From Blasia pusilla (lineage: Eukaryota; Marchantiophyta; Marchantiopsida; Blasiales): a stretch of DNA of 64,000 nucleotides. Under the pieces are notes generated by a model. That model was not told the DNA's origin and did not search any database. It saw only the letters and a program-made list of their open reading frames with translations. Position numbers and translations under genes: made by a program. Where the stretch lies: positions 33,170,001-33,234,000 of the forward strand of contig CM114272.1 in NCBI GenBank assembly GCA_050084515.1, written 5' to 3'. Positions 32,088-42,328 of this stretch are shown piece after piece. Position 1 is the first letter of the stretch. Each line of letters begins with the position of its first letter.

Positions 32088-32223
32088 TTGTGTGATCTCC
32101 ATGTATATGTATGAGTTGACTTCTATACATGTGTGGATCTACCAGTGTGTGGGGAAGATCGGTGTTGTATGGTGTAGATGTGACCAGCGATGTATGTTGT
32201 GTAGCGATATTATGCGCATGATA
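32088..32223 (+). repeat. Copy C split repeat B2 (3' terminus)
   Basis: TTGTGTGATCTCC...GCGCATGATA, matching B1 with the terminal CGACA changed to TGATA. It is followed by the TCAC target duplication. Confidence 0.88.
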
Positions 32224-32227
32224 TCAC

Positions 32228-32877
32228 CAATTCCAATAACGTCATGGATGTCATTCAAAATATCTCTCATATGCTTTGAATGAAAGTTAGTGGTAGATGG
32301 TGGTGTGGTAGCATGGGAGCAAGACATATTTTAAGATTCGCCTCTTGATTGGTAGCAACCATACGATGGATTTGAGGATTAAATAAATGCATCATTCTTA
32401 GACTTGCTTGTAAATTTTTGAGCCCTCATGTAATCCCGTGTCTTGATTGACCCCTCAAGTGTTGAGAAACACGGAGGAGCTCATCCTTCATTGTCGTTGT
32501 TTCTCATCTAATGTGGTGTTGACCAAACACATTCCATGATAGGAAATTCTCTCCAAAAATTCCTAAAAAAGGGAAAAACAATGACAACCCTATATTTCCC
32601 ATATTTCCAATATTGGGTGAAGTATATGGTTTGAGTAGAATTATATTGTGCCCCTCTAGGACCTTCATCCAATCATGATGTTTAGTTACTTTTTTGGAAG
32701 AACTTAGAACTTCCTATATCACCATTCATAGTGGACATCCATACCATGATTCAACTTTGCAAAATTGAGATTTATTAATCTTTTTCTCAAAATATTTATG
32801 AAGCTTAAATAAATTTTGAGACCATCCATCGTAGTATGTGGTGGATGGTCATGAGTTAGGTTGGAGGTTGGACGACT
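32228..32877. other. Spacer between copy C and the CACTA transposon
   Basis: About 650 bp with no recognisable gene or repeat. Confidence 0.5.
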
Positions 32878-32880
32878 AGG

Positions 32881-33050
32881 CACTAGAAGGAATAGTTTAT
32901 TTAGACACTAGAGTATACAACTAATTATGGTTGTATATGACATCTTACAACTAATGACTAGACATACAACTAGAGAATTTCTAGTTGTATTAGTGTCAAA
33001 GGACTCATCGTATTGGACATCTAGTTATAAAATGACATGTCAACAATCCT
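32881..33050. repeat. CACTA left terminus and subterminal repeats
   Basis: After the 12-bp terminal repeat, the motif TACAACTA (or TTGTATA/CTAGTTGTA inverted) recurs at least five times within 150 bp, including the palindrome-like block CTAGAGAATTTCTAG. In En/Spm such motifs bind the TnpA protein. Confidence 0.75.
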
Positions 33051-34375
33051 ACCCAGAAATCTGGACATTACTAACGTGGATAATTTGACACTAATAGTAA
33101 GCCTTGTCATGGATGATGTGGCACATGACATGCCATGTGATGCGTCAATAAAAATTCTAGTGAGCTTAGTTTTGTATTAGTGATACATTGGAAAATATTT
33201 TGCACTAAATTTAGTGGTAACTTAGTCTTATCTTCACATTTGTCGTGATTTTACTCGATCTCTTCAGAATTTAGTCATTAGTAACTCAAATTTTGTAGTT
33301 GTATTAAATGACATGTGGATCAATTCAATAACATGGAATTTCGTTAATACTACCAATAGTTGTTGTTACAACTAGGTATGGTGAAAATAATACTAGATTT
33401 AGTTGTATAGAATATGGTTTGAGATTATGTCCATTTCAATGGTAGGTCACTATAAGATGTTCTTGATGAGATTATTATCCAATCAATGGAGAAGATGCTT
33501 TGCAGTTTTGCAAGATTTCCAAATGAGAGGTACACAAAAGACACAAACATCAACTTGAATGAAAAGAAATAAAATGTCAACTCTGTTCATGAGGTGTTAA
33601 CTACCCTCAAAATTATCCTCTAGACAGAGTGCCATATATACATTGGCGATAAGTTTTAAGTTTTTGCTGATACATCAACAATCCTACAGTTTACAAGTAG
33701 GCTAAAGTAGTGTATAGTAAAAAGTAACCTTTTGAATGTTCTCTCTACATCTCTTCTATGATCATAACAACAAAATTATGCATTTTGTGGAATAATTTTC
33801 TTCATAGCTCTCTCAGGCCAAAGAACCGAAGTATTTAGTGCATGTTTCAGTTTTGTCTCTGGAGGGTTGTCGTGAAGGTTTGGATAAGGTAAATCCGCAT
33901 CATCGTCATTCACAATGAGAACATCCACCTTGATCAACTCCAAAGGGATCAAGTTACCATGGAATTTATCTCAACCAAAAATCCCTGATACCTTGCCTAC
34001 CCCCACATGAAACCATCCATTTCACAATCCGCTTAAGAACATCTGGTCTCCTACCACCACCTGCACATGGAAAAAATGAATGAAAATGAATGAACGTATT
34101 ACCAAAGACTAACTAATCCACATGTAGTGTAACTTCTGAAATCTGCTCACCTTTGTGAAGCTCCAACCATTCGCAGGAATGTTGGATGAAAATTTCAAAA
34201 TAAAAAGAGATATCCAAGGAGTTCTACAAAGAGAAATCACATAAGAATAAAATTTCATATGAAACATGTTTTTTTTAAATAAACTAGGAAATTCAAAACA
34301 ATTTGATACATCAGATCTGAAACCCTCAAGAATTAGAGGTGACTACATTGAAGACTTACTGTATTCTTCTCCTTC
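33051..34375. other. CACTA left interior, no supported gene
   Basis: Low-GC sequence without a convincing frame. It probably represents the 3' part of the transposon transcription unit. Confidence 0.4.
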
Positions 34376-35540
34376 CTATCTTGAATAGACAATGGCTTCC
34401 GCTTGACTTTCGATTTTCCTTGAGGAGAATTCATCTGCTGTTTTTTCCTTCTCCTTAGAGAGTCGCGAGACCAAAAATTGAGTTGTCTTGATTGTACTTG
34501 TAGTAGGCAAGGGCACTATGCCAGTGGTTCTCTTATTTTCCCTCGTTGTAGAAGGCTCAATCTCAATAGACTGAAGTGTAGTGGATGTTGTGGAGGCAAC
34601 ATGGACATCACATGTGACATTGTTACATGAAAATTCATGACTAGGGAATGCAACGTCAACACATGCAGGTTTAAATAGAGAATAATTCCTTATAGGTGGC
34701 AGATCCTCATGAGGAGAAAGTTCAGGTTTTGAAGAGACATCTAAGGTGGGAATAAAATTGTGAAGAGGAAGAGATGTGGAGAGAACTTGGCGAATAGGGA
34801 AAGTGGCCTTAAGAGAATCCTCTCTATGCATGGACACGAAGTTCGTTTCCGGAAGAACAGAAGGAGTACACTCATCAACAAGGTTAGAAGTGGGAGTGAT
34901 AGACTCTGAGATGGGAGTAGGAATAACTCCATCACGAGGGAGAACTGTAGAAGTCACTCCTTTCTTGCTTATTTGTTATAGCATTTCCATGATTTGAAAT
35001 AGATAAGTTTTGAGACTTGCTACCTCAGCTTGTCTGCTTTCTGATAGCTTCTCAAACCTCTCTAGCCTCTTGCTTAATGTGGTGGATTCACTCTGAAAAA
35101 CATGATAAAACATAACCCAAAAGAGGTTACAATAGATCACAACTATATCTAGAAGCTTTTGGTCCCAACATCTGAGACAATCACAATCTTCTAATAACCA
35201 ACCCAGGATTATTGTAACCAAGTTTGTAGTCTTCCTTTGTTGAAATGGTTTGCTGGCTTTTTTTTCAGATTGTGGGGTACCACCCAAAGTGTCTTCCAAA
35301 TCTTGTAATGAGGGGCTAGCTCCTCGCTCTTTCCTCTCCACATACATGCCTCAAACAATTGCTTAATCAATTGAGTTTCCTTATCATCGATCATATGCAT
35401 CTACCATGTGATTCAAATATCCTTCAATTCAAAATCACATCCCAAGAAGGATGAGCTTTAAGGAAAAACTCAAAATAATTGGACTTTACTAGAGTGTTTA
35501 CCATATAGTTCTTTTGACCTGTATAGCCATGTCTCCCATT
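34376..35540 (-). pseudogene. CACTA minus-strand frames, possible TnpA-like protein
   Basis: Frame 34376-34957 (193 codons) is Ser/Thr/Pro-rich with no recognised domain. Frames 34976-35347 and 35209-35400 overlap and include RGASPSLQDLEDTLGGTP and a heptad-like LSKRLERFEKLSESRQAEV that may form a coiled coil. Position beside the Tnp2 gene and matching strand suggest a TnpA-like accessory protein interrupted by copy D at 35545/45464. I cannot name the domain. Confidence 0.4.
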
Positions 35541-35545
35541 GCAGT

Positions 35546-35672
35546 TGTCGTACGCATACACATCGCTACACAATATACACTGCTGTCACCGAACACACAC
35601 ACAACACGCACGATCCCATGCTAACTCATGGCATCCAAACACAGAGGCGAGAAGTACCAAAATATCTCCAAT
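35546..35672 (-). repeat. Copy D split repeat B2 (127 bp, 3' terminus)
   Basis: In element orientation starts ATTGGAGATATTTTGG and ends GCGTACGACA. The inner 52 bp are identical to B1 while the outer half differs at about a dozen sites, mostly transitions. Confidence 0.88.
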
Positions 35673-36185
35673 TAAAGTAAGATCCAATCTCTCTCTACAC
35701 CATCTCACATCATAGCTCCCAAAGGTGTGCACTCTCTCTCATGTCAAACCAAACCCACTCTCCTAATGAGAGGTTTGGGTTACACTCACAAGGCAAGGGA
35801 CCATAGCTGCGCCGCCTCATGCCAAGAGGTTCAACAAAGAGAGAATGAGCTCTCAAGCTCTCTCTGCTTGAGGTATACTCCTCCCCTCACCCAAGCTCTC
35901 TCCATGGTAACCTATTCTCCCAAGTCACCTCCATGGCTCTTGACCTGATGTAGGAGGTCAAGGGCCACTTACCAAAAATAGAAAGTTGATTGTATACTCA
36001 AAAGGATACTTATCTAAAATAGTAAGTTCCTCAATATGGCTCCAAATGAGCCGAAACGAAAGGGAAACCTGCTCTCTCAAGTTTCCCGTGGCCTCAGCAC
36101 GTCATCCTCAACCTATTGAGCCTGTCCTCCACTACTCACAAAGCGCTCTACTAGATCTCACCGATCTATCCTAAAAGACGTGACA
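35673..36185 (-). repeat. Copy D split repeat A2 (513 bp)
   Basis: In element orientation TGTCACGTCTTTTAGG...GATCTTACTTTA. It is the same length as A1 (44951-45463) with no gaps and about 98 percent identity. It is followed by B2, whereas A1 is not. Confidence 0.9.
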
Positions 36186-36187
36186 AT

Positions 36188-36315
36188 TGTCGTGCGCATA
36201 TACATCGTTATACAACATACATCGGTGTCATTGAACACACACACAAACACGCACGATCCTATGCTAACTCATGGCATCCAAACACAGAGGCGAGAAGTAC
36301 CAAAATATCTCCAAT
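36188..36315 (-). repeat. Copy D split repeat B1 (128 bp)
   Basis: In element orientation it starts ATTGGAGATATTTTGG right after the purine tract GCTAGGAGGGCC and ends GCGCACGACA. Bases 36186-36187 (AT) separate it from A2, giving the palindrome GACAATTGTC. Confidence 0.9.
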
Positions 36316-36488
36316 GGCCCTCCTAGCTGGTCATTAGGTCCCTCTAACTCCTGATAGCCATCTATCCCTACCTACCACGACATACATCTCTAGGACGCTA
36401 AGAGCAGAAAGGCCGGGTGCTCATGTGGCCCCATCGATAGTTGCCTTCCTATCATCCATGTCATAGAAAAACCTACCTAGTATCTCCT

Positions 36489-36839
36489 CTATGTACATCT
36501 GGGACATATCCATCGTCCCCGAGGAACTCTAGTGAGAGGTGGCGTCAGACATGCCATATGCCAACCTCTCGAACATCCACCACAGACTAGCATTGTGGCC
36601 GCACCACGGGCAGAACCACACAACATACAACGCAAGCCTGCAGGAACTACTGCTAAGCTCGGATCTACTGTACCATCAATGTTAGAAAGGTGACATGGCA
36701 AACAATTACGTACATGGTCCTTCCATACCATACCATCGCGTCCCTCCAACAAGAGAATACCGGACGACAAAACGTCACGCATTCTCAGGATAGTGCGCCC
36801 TGCTGTCACATCCAACGTCGTTGGTGCCGTCTGCTGCAA
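36489..36839 (-). CDS. Copy D integrase tail with intact canonical PHD finger
   Basis: 116-codon open frame, part of pol. Residues 1-50 resemble the GPY/F-like module after gypsy integrases (DGMVWKDHVRNC). A complete C4HC3 PHD finger follows: Cys71, Cys74, Cys86, Cys89, His94, Cys97, Cys112, Cys115, with the usual CLTPPL and GRWICPRC phrases. PHD fingers bind histone H3 tails, often reading lysine 4 methylation. It replaces the chromodomain that chromoviruses carry here, so a role in steering integration is a reasonable inference. The acidic and aromatic pocket cannot be judged from motif reading alone. The frame ends with a stop directly after the last zinc ligand. Confidence 0.85.
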   Translation of the reverse strand: MQQTAPTTLDVTAGRTILRMRDVLSSGILLLEGRDGMVWKDHVRNCLPCHLSNIDGTVDPSLAVVPAGLRCMLCGSARGAATMLVCGGCSRGWHMACLTPPLTRVPRGRWICPRCT

Positions 36840-37724
36840 GCAGACATAATCTCCTTGATGAAAACTCCGGATGGTTGGCGATAATCACCATCCCGAATAG
36901 TCGCATATCTCAACGTATCCCGATGCTGCGCAATTGCCAAGTTCTCCAACGCCATGGGTATCACTCTCTGAAATAACTCAGCCCTCATGAGAACATGCTC
37001 GCATCCATACATCTGGGTCATCAAGGTCCAACGCACCTCACCAGCATCTCGACGAATGGCCGTAGGTAAATCTGGCTCTCGGCCACAAAGTAGCGAGTAC
37101 GGTGAAAAAGACGCTAAGGATGCCTGCCGGCTGAATTTGTATCCCATCGCCAACCAGGGCAACTGGAGGTCACAATCTCCTAGGTGACCTCTTTGCAAGC
37201 CATACTAGCGTAAACCCCTCTTCACCGTCTGCACAACTCGCTCCGCTAATCCATCCGCCTAAGGATGATCTCGCGAAGTCGTGCGATGGTCGATCAGCGC
37301 CTGATCGATCACACAAGGCCTGTAACTCACCGCAAAACTCGGTACCCTGGTCTGTCAACACCTCAGCCGGTGCACCATAATGACTCAGCACTCTGTCAAG
37401 GAAGGCATAAGCTACTCCCTCACTCGCTTTGTCAAGCAATGCAACCAACTCGATCCACTTCGAGAAGTGCTCGACCATCACCAACACATAACGACTGTGA
37501 CGCTCCGTCAAAGGCAAAGGTCTTGCAAAATCCAAACTCCATCTATACCCTAAGCCCATGATTGGTAATGGATGCAACTGTGGAGTATGAGCATTGAACG
37601 ATGCTCGGACCCGATCACACACCATGCACCTGGCAACAAACTGTTGAACGTCAGTCTGCATGCCTCGCCACCAATACTGAATCTGGAGCAAGCTGTACGT
37701 CCGCTTCACCCCAAAGTGACCCAA
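36806..37724 (-). pseudogene. Copy D DDE integrase
   Basis: Frame 37170-37724 begins in the zinc module (GHFGVKRTYSLLQIQYWWRG, then CMVC). The core holds WSLDF (first Asp, residue 66 of this frame) and VLTDQGTEF (second Asp, residue 126). The third catalytic residue (Glu in ADGLAERVV) lies near 37230-37260 in another frame, with a stop just before it. Frame 36806-37198 continues with LPWLAMGYKFSRQASLASFS and the C-terminal region. One stop and one frameshift separate it from a complete enzyme. This is ordinary Ty3/gypsy integrase; no tyrosine recombinase motif was seen anywhere in the element. Confidence 0.85.
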
Positions 37725-37739
37725 CTCCTCGTGGGCATG

Positions 37740-38417
37740 CTATACTAGTTGTGCTCTCTGCAAAGGATACGACACTACGCGTACTCTACCATCCTCCCAA
37801 ACCCTCAAAACATGTGTCCTCTCCCAACGGAACCGTCTGGCCCGCTGTAGGATCCGATCCCGCTCTCTAGCACCCACAGTGCTCGCAACACTACCTGTCT
37901 GAAGGTACTCCAAGACTACTCCATCATCATGAATATCTCGGCCATCTGTCGTCTCCTCACTGGCCTCGGGATCCAAGGACTCTCCACTAGACCTCGCCAT
38001 CGAAGTCTCCACACTTTGGCTCTCCATAGCCAACATGCCTGAATAGGTTGACGCGTGCCATCTTGGCACTGACTCCTCATCACTCTCTCCATGCCATCGA
38101 GCTCCAGTTGCATCTCGCTGACTCGGGCATGGGTTACGACTCAATCCATCTGTATCCTGGTTGAGCCTCCCAAGTCTATGTAGCATCTGAAAATCATACT
38201 CCTGCAACAACAGAGCCCATCTTGCAAGCTTCCCTGTAAGCTTTTTGGACTCCATCAACCACTGAAGTGGTTGATGATCAGTGATGATGGTAAAGGGATT
38301 GTCGAATAAGTAACACCTGAAATGCATGACAGCCCACACCGCAGCCAAGCACTCACCCTCATACGAGCTATACTTCGTCTCTGCAGCATTGTTTGAGCGG
38401 CTAGCGTAAGCCACCAT
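37740..38417 (-). CDS. Copy D RNase H and linker (open segment of pol)
   Basis: 225-codon open frame. Residues 1-90 are the Ty3-type RNase H end: ETKYSSYEGECLAAVWAVMH (catalytic Glu region), NPFTIITDHQPLQWLMESKK (catalytic Asp present), KLARWALLLQEYDFQ, and GRLNQDTDGLSRNP (last catalytic Asp). Residues 100-200 are an acidic linker without known domain (ESLDPEASEETTDGRDIHDD), then a DRILQRARRFRWE segment leading into the integrase zinc module. The first RNase H strand lies upstream in another frame. A stop at 37740 separates it from integrase. Confidence 0.8.
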   Translation of the reverse strand: MVAYASRSNNAAETKYSSYEGECLAAVWAVMHFRCYLFDNPFTIITDHQPLQWLMESKKLTGKLARWALLLQEYDFQMLHRLGRLNQDTDGLSRNPCPSQRDATGARWHGESDEESVPRWHASTYSGMLAMESQSVETSMARSSGESLDPEASEETTDGRDIHDDGVVLEYLQTGSVASTVGARERDRILQRARRFRWERTHVLRVWEDGRVRVVSYPLQRAQLV

Positions 38418-39400
38418 GAACTCTCTACCCTCATCATCATGCTAGGCGAGCACCGCTCCAAGCCCCAACATGCTTCAATCTATGTGCAACTGGAAAGGAC
38501 GCCCCCTGATTGGTCTCCTCAAGATGGGCGCGGATGTCAACCTGTCCTTGAGCACCTAAAATGCTCGCTCTTGCTCATCCCCCCAGTGCCACTCGTGATC
38601 CACCTTGGTAAGCAAGGTCAGAGGCTTTGCAATCAAACTGAATCCCTTGACGTACCGCCGATAGAAGTTCGCTAATCCCATGAATGCGCAAACACGGCTC
38701 ACATCTCTAGGGCGTGGAATGCGTGAGATAGCCTCTACCTTTGTCTGCTAAACACCAAGGCCCCTTGGGTATATTATATGACCCAAGTACTCAATCTGGT
38801 CGTAGAAGAACTTGCACTTGCATGGATGTAGCTTCAGCCCATGTAATTGCAATCGTCGAAACACCTCCTCTAGATGTTGCTCATGCTCCTCAACCGTGGC
38901 CCTAAAGACTACGATGTCATCAATGGAGCACCTAGCAAAATCAAGACCAGCCAAGATCCTATCCATGACCCTCTGAAACTCAGCCGGGGCGTTCTTTAAC
39001 CCAAATAGTAAGAACCGCCACTGGTACAAACAATCCTTCCCGTGAGGATTGATGCCCCAAAATTCCGTCTTCTGCCTGTCCTTCAATCTGATAGGCAGTT
39101 GATGGTATCCGGCTCGCAAATCCAATGAAGTGAAGACCTCTGCGTGACCAATCGCATCAAAAATCTCCTCAGGGGTGGGCATGGGATACCTATCGGACTT
39201 CGTCTGCCGATTGATAGATCGGTAATTCCCACACATCCGCCTATCCGTCCAGTTGCCATGCACATCCTTCTTGGCGGGCATGATAGTGGCAGATGCATAC
39301 TCCCCATGCGACATCTCCACGAGTCCTGCTCCACCAATTCCTGGCTCCTACTCTGAATCACTGCCCTCTCCATATCACTGTACCTATAGGATCATCGGAA
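38418..39400 (-). pseudogene. Copy D reverse transcriptase
   Basis: Frame 38748-39320 (190 codons) covers fingers and palm: PAKKDVHGNWTDRRMCGNYR, FTSLDLRAGYHQLPI (first catalytic Asp), LLFGLKNAPAEFQRVMD, then the active-site box. Here the usual YIDD reads SIDD (residues 132-135), a change expected to cripple polymerase activity. Thumb and connection continue to about 38420 in other frames with stops (for example FMGLANFYRRYVKGF). Arrangement as in Ty3/gypsy. The RT start at about 39400 follows the methyltransferase end (39920) after roughly 500 bp of spacer. Confidence 0.85.
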
Positions 39401-39919
39401 GATTGGCGTATCACTCGACAACTCAATGCGGATCTCCGGTCCCTTCAACGTACCCAAATCCTTCATGCTAAATGCAAATCAACTCCTATAACTCCCGAGG
39501 AACTAATGTATTCGGCGCCCCTCTCCTCTTGTCAACTTAGGGCCCATATCTGGCTCCCAAGTCTCCATGGTGACTATGGTAGGACTCTCCGGTGCGGGTA
39601 TCGGTGGTTGCTATGGTGCAATCCCGTCTTGAACAACAACACTTGGCCGCTCTCTTGCAGCCTATTGCAAACTCTGATCTCCTCCACGTACGGTGCTCGG
39701 AACCATGCTCGATGCTGTGGCTATCATCTCTTGGCGTACCTGCAAAACATCCCAAGAAGTCCAAGGGTGTCTCTCTCGATCTCCCCTGGTGTGTTGATCT
39801 CCTCGGGTCTCGCCCCCAGCCACTGCCTCCACCGTCTCGGTAGGCATGGGCTCACCAACGCAACCGGTGATCTGTCGTGATCTCATCCGACGCTACTCAG
39901 CCACTCCAAAGCTGAAGAT

Positions 39920-40971
39920 CTATGTCAAGCAGTTCAGGTCCATCGCCTGACCCAAGACATGGCGTCGTGATGCCTCTAATACTGACGGTACTGCTGTCAC
40001 TCTTGTGGGAAATCCCATCGCCCGCTCTCTCTCTTCGGTGTTGGGCTCCACCAACCTCTGAACCTGGTCATCCCAAACCAAGCCAGGACGGGGCTCTTTG
40101 TATGCGTAGGAAGCGGGAAAACTCACAAACGTGGGAAAGGCTGCCTGCGGCTTGCCTACCCTATTGACCACAGTCAATGGTGGTCGATCATTATGCCTCA
40201 CTGGCTGTGAGCGACGACTTGGATCCATAATGGAATCCACTTACAAATGGGAGGGGTGCTCCACTATCGCATACGCCCTCCGTAACACCGCATGAAGCAC
40301 CAAGTTGGTCCACCATAGACGCGGGTGATGGGCTCTAGAACCAACACTTGTCGCATCCAAGAACACTGCTGGGCCAATCCAAGCACACGCCTGATGAGCA
40401 CTCGTTACCACCCGTGACCTGGAGTCTCCTAAGATTGGCACATTCTCCAGAATGTAGGCTAGAGAACGAGATTGGTGCTCCTGCAACTGCCGTAAGACCC
40501 TCAACATCTCCCAAAACAACCTGGACTGAGTGTCAGCCAACCCGCTGCCTCGTCCAACACTCGATTGGCCTTGACATGGCCAACAGGAAATGACCAAATC
40601 AATGGTGGCTAACCGGTCTAAGTCTTGCGTCCCCAACAACAAAATATCCCTTGGTAGGGAACTCTGGTACCCCTATAGAGCGCACGTAGACAATAAGTCG
40701 GGAAAACGTAGGCGTAACTGCGCCACATGTCATAGTGAGACGCACCTTGCAACATCATCACTCTCCACATATAGGTACTGGTGCACTCGCACTCTGCGTG
40801 CAAAACATCAACTAACCCAGTGCTAATCCCTCCAAAGAGATCTAACACTCGAATACCCTCCTCCGAGGTACACCACACAATGGGTGTGGTTTCCAAGGGT
40901 GTCATCGTAGCACTCCCTACTACCTCGGGTTCCTCAGACCCGTCATGCTCTGGTGCAAAGCCTCGCTCCAC
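39920..40971 (-). pseudogene. Copy D DNMT3-like C5 cytosine methyltransferase, nearly complete
   Basis: Frame 40618-40971 has motif I, IRVLDLFGGISTGL (about 40813-40850, S-adenosylmethionine binding). After a frameshift near 40650, frame 40241-40642 has the IDLVISCWPCQGQS motif IV (catalytic Cys at residue 23), YILENVP (motif VI Glu) and GSRAHHPRLWWTNL (motif VIII region). Frame 39920-40240 holds the end: EERERAMGFPTRVT (motif IX region) and SRRHVLGQAMDLN (motif X). The ERxxGFPxxxT, RxxLGxxxxxx and LWWTNL phrases match DNMT3-type enzymes better than DNMT1/CMT. All core motifs survive and two frame breaks were seen. It lies between protease and RT in pol. The enzyme would transfer methyl groups to cytosine in DNA. 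Confidence 0.85.
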
Positions 40972-41000
40972 GCGGTTTGCACGTGCTCATCAGCCAATTG

Positions 41001-42328
41001 TCAAAGGTCCTCAATCGAGCCCCACAGCGGCACCTCTCCTCCACGGAATGATGGGGCTACCATAACACTCCTCTCCATAGAAATTTCAGGAACGGGAGTA
41101 TCCTCTGCATGGACATGTCCCTCAAACAAATCACTAGACCAAGTGATGGCACTGCTAAATGCTGCTAAGGTCGCCATCTCTCCTTGCCGTTGCTCAATCA
41201 CTGCACATGTGAATCGAACGGGTAATGAGCTAAGGTGCCCATCACCTGACTGCCATCCTGTTCTATAGGACGCTGACTCTTCCCAATAGTCCAGGGAAAA
41301 CCCCATCGGGTATAACAATGCTCCACCAACCAAGACATCGTAGAACTCTACATCAGTCACTATCGTCTTGGCTCGTACCACGAATTCATATGTAGGATGT
41401 CCAGGGCAAATCCTCACCATGACCTCATGTCGGGTGATATACTGTGGTACTCGCTCCACCCAAGGATGTCTGTATCTGGAATGGACAACGCTCCACATCG
41501 GCTCTCGTCAAGCCCAATCCTCTAAATGACGCTTTCCCCAACATTAGGGGTTGCGCTCCTGATCAACAAGATGCGCTGCGGACTAAAAGCTCTACCTTCG
41601 GGACTCACCAACTGGAAGACCTCTCCTCGGTTATCCAGCAACACAACACCAGGAGAAGCCATGGCACACTCTATCGCGGGTCTAGCGGGCATCTCCACCA
41701 TCCTAGCAGTCGCAACCTGCCATGAATCTGAAGTGGACCACCCGAGCATCCGATCCAAGGGTAGGTCCATCACTTCCTCTACAATCACCTCTGAACATGA
41801 TGCAGGAACTCCAACTCCACACTCACATAGCGTAGTGGCCAACCGAAAAGCCTCGGCGGGCGTAACCCCCAACGTCATAACATCGGAAGCAGAAAATAAA
41901 GGAGCACGGTACACAATGGTGGCCGCTCCCAACAACGTGCTCGACACATGCCCCTCCTGAGCATCAAAAATAGGAGTCGTCGCACTTGCTTCTCCCATCG
42001 CCCTCCGTGCTTGCATACCAGCAACGTCACCAACTCTCCAGGAACTTTGATCAGGACCCATCGATGGGGTCCTCATAGCCTCGGACAACGTGAAAGAATG
42101 AGGAAGCCTAGTCTGTTTCTTGGCTTCCCCTTGTTGTGGATCCAACTCTGCGGCTGCTCCACGCATCACAACTGCGGCTGCCTCCATCTGGGCAACCCCG
42201 CACATCCAACCGGGATCCTCCATATCTCTGGCTGCTCCATATGATGTTGATGCCACGGATCCAGCATCGGGTAATCTCAATGCCATAGCGGCAATCTGAT
42301 CCTGTAGTTGATGTATCTGAGCAGCCAT
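41001..42328 (-). pseudogene. Copy D gag-pol spacer and retropepsin-like protease
   Basis: Frame 41522-42328 (268 codons) starts with a short helical segment (AAQIHQLQDQIAAMALRLP), then 150 residues with no recognised domain. It ends in RILLIRSATPNVGES, where other retropepsins have an I-D-S-G-A active site; the Asp and Gly appear lost. Frame 41001-41498 continues with VRICPGHPTYEFVVRAKTIV and YDVLVGGALLYPMGFSLDYW, the C-terminal half of a gypsy protease. A frameshift near 41510 separates them. Enzyme activity is unlikely in this copy. Confidence 0.65.

Larger units (their letters stand above)
24330..32223 (+). mobile_element. DNMT-gypsy copy C, full length with split direct repeats
   Basis: Plus-strand retroelement ordered A1 (24330-24770), leader, gag, protease, DNMT3-like methyltransferase, RT, RNase H, integrase, PHD finger, B1 (31469-31605), AT, A2 (31608-32087), B2 (32088-32223). 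It is flanked by TCAC (24326-24329 and 32224-32227), or ATCAC if the last base of B2 counts as target. The matching duplication shows the whole arrangement moved as a unit. All coding domains carry stops or frameshifts and the gag-protease junction is deleted, so it cannot move on its own. Its A repeat differs from that of copy D apart from the ends, so C and D are separate subfamilies sharing one plan. Confidence 0.88.

Noticed and set aside
24330-32223. Interpretation of copies C and D as ordinary LTR elements with a damaged 5' LTR
   Set aside because: Two diverged copies share the same 'damage' (no B after A1) and the same extra B1-AT before A2, a third relic shows the junction, and copy C has a matching target duplication.
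40241-40971. Methyltransferase read as an independent host DNMT gene
   Set aside because: It lies within one collinear gag-pol order in two copies and in copy C shares an open frame with protease.
41526-41960. 144-codon plus-strand frame
   Set aside because: Antisense shadow of the gag-pol spacer frame of copy D.
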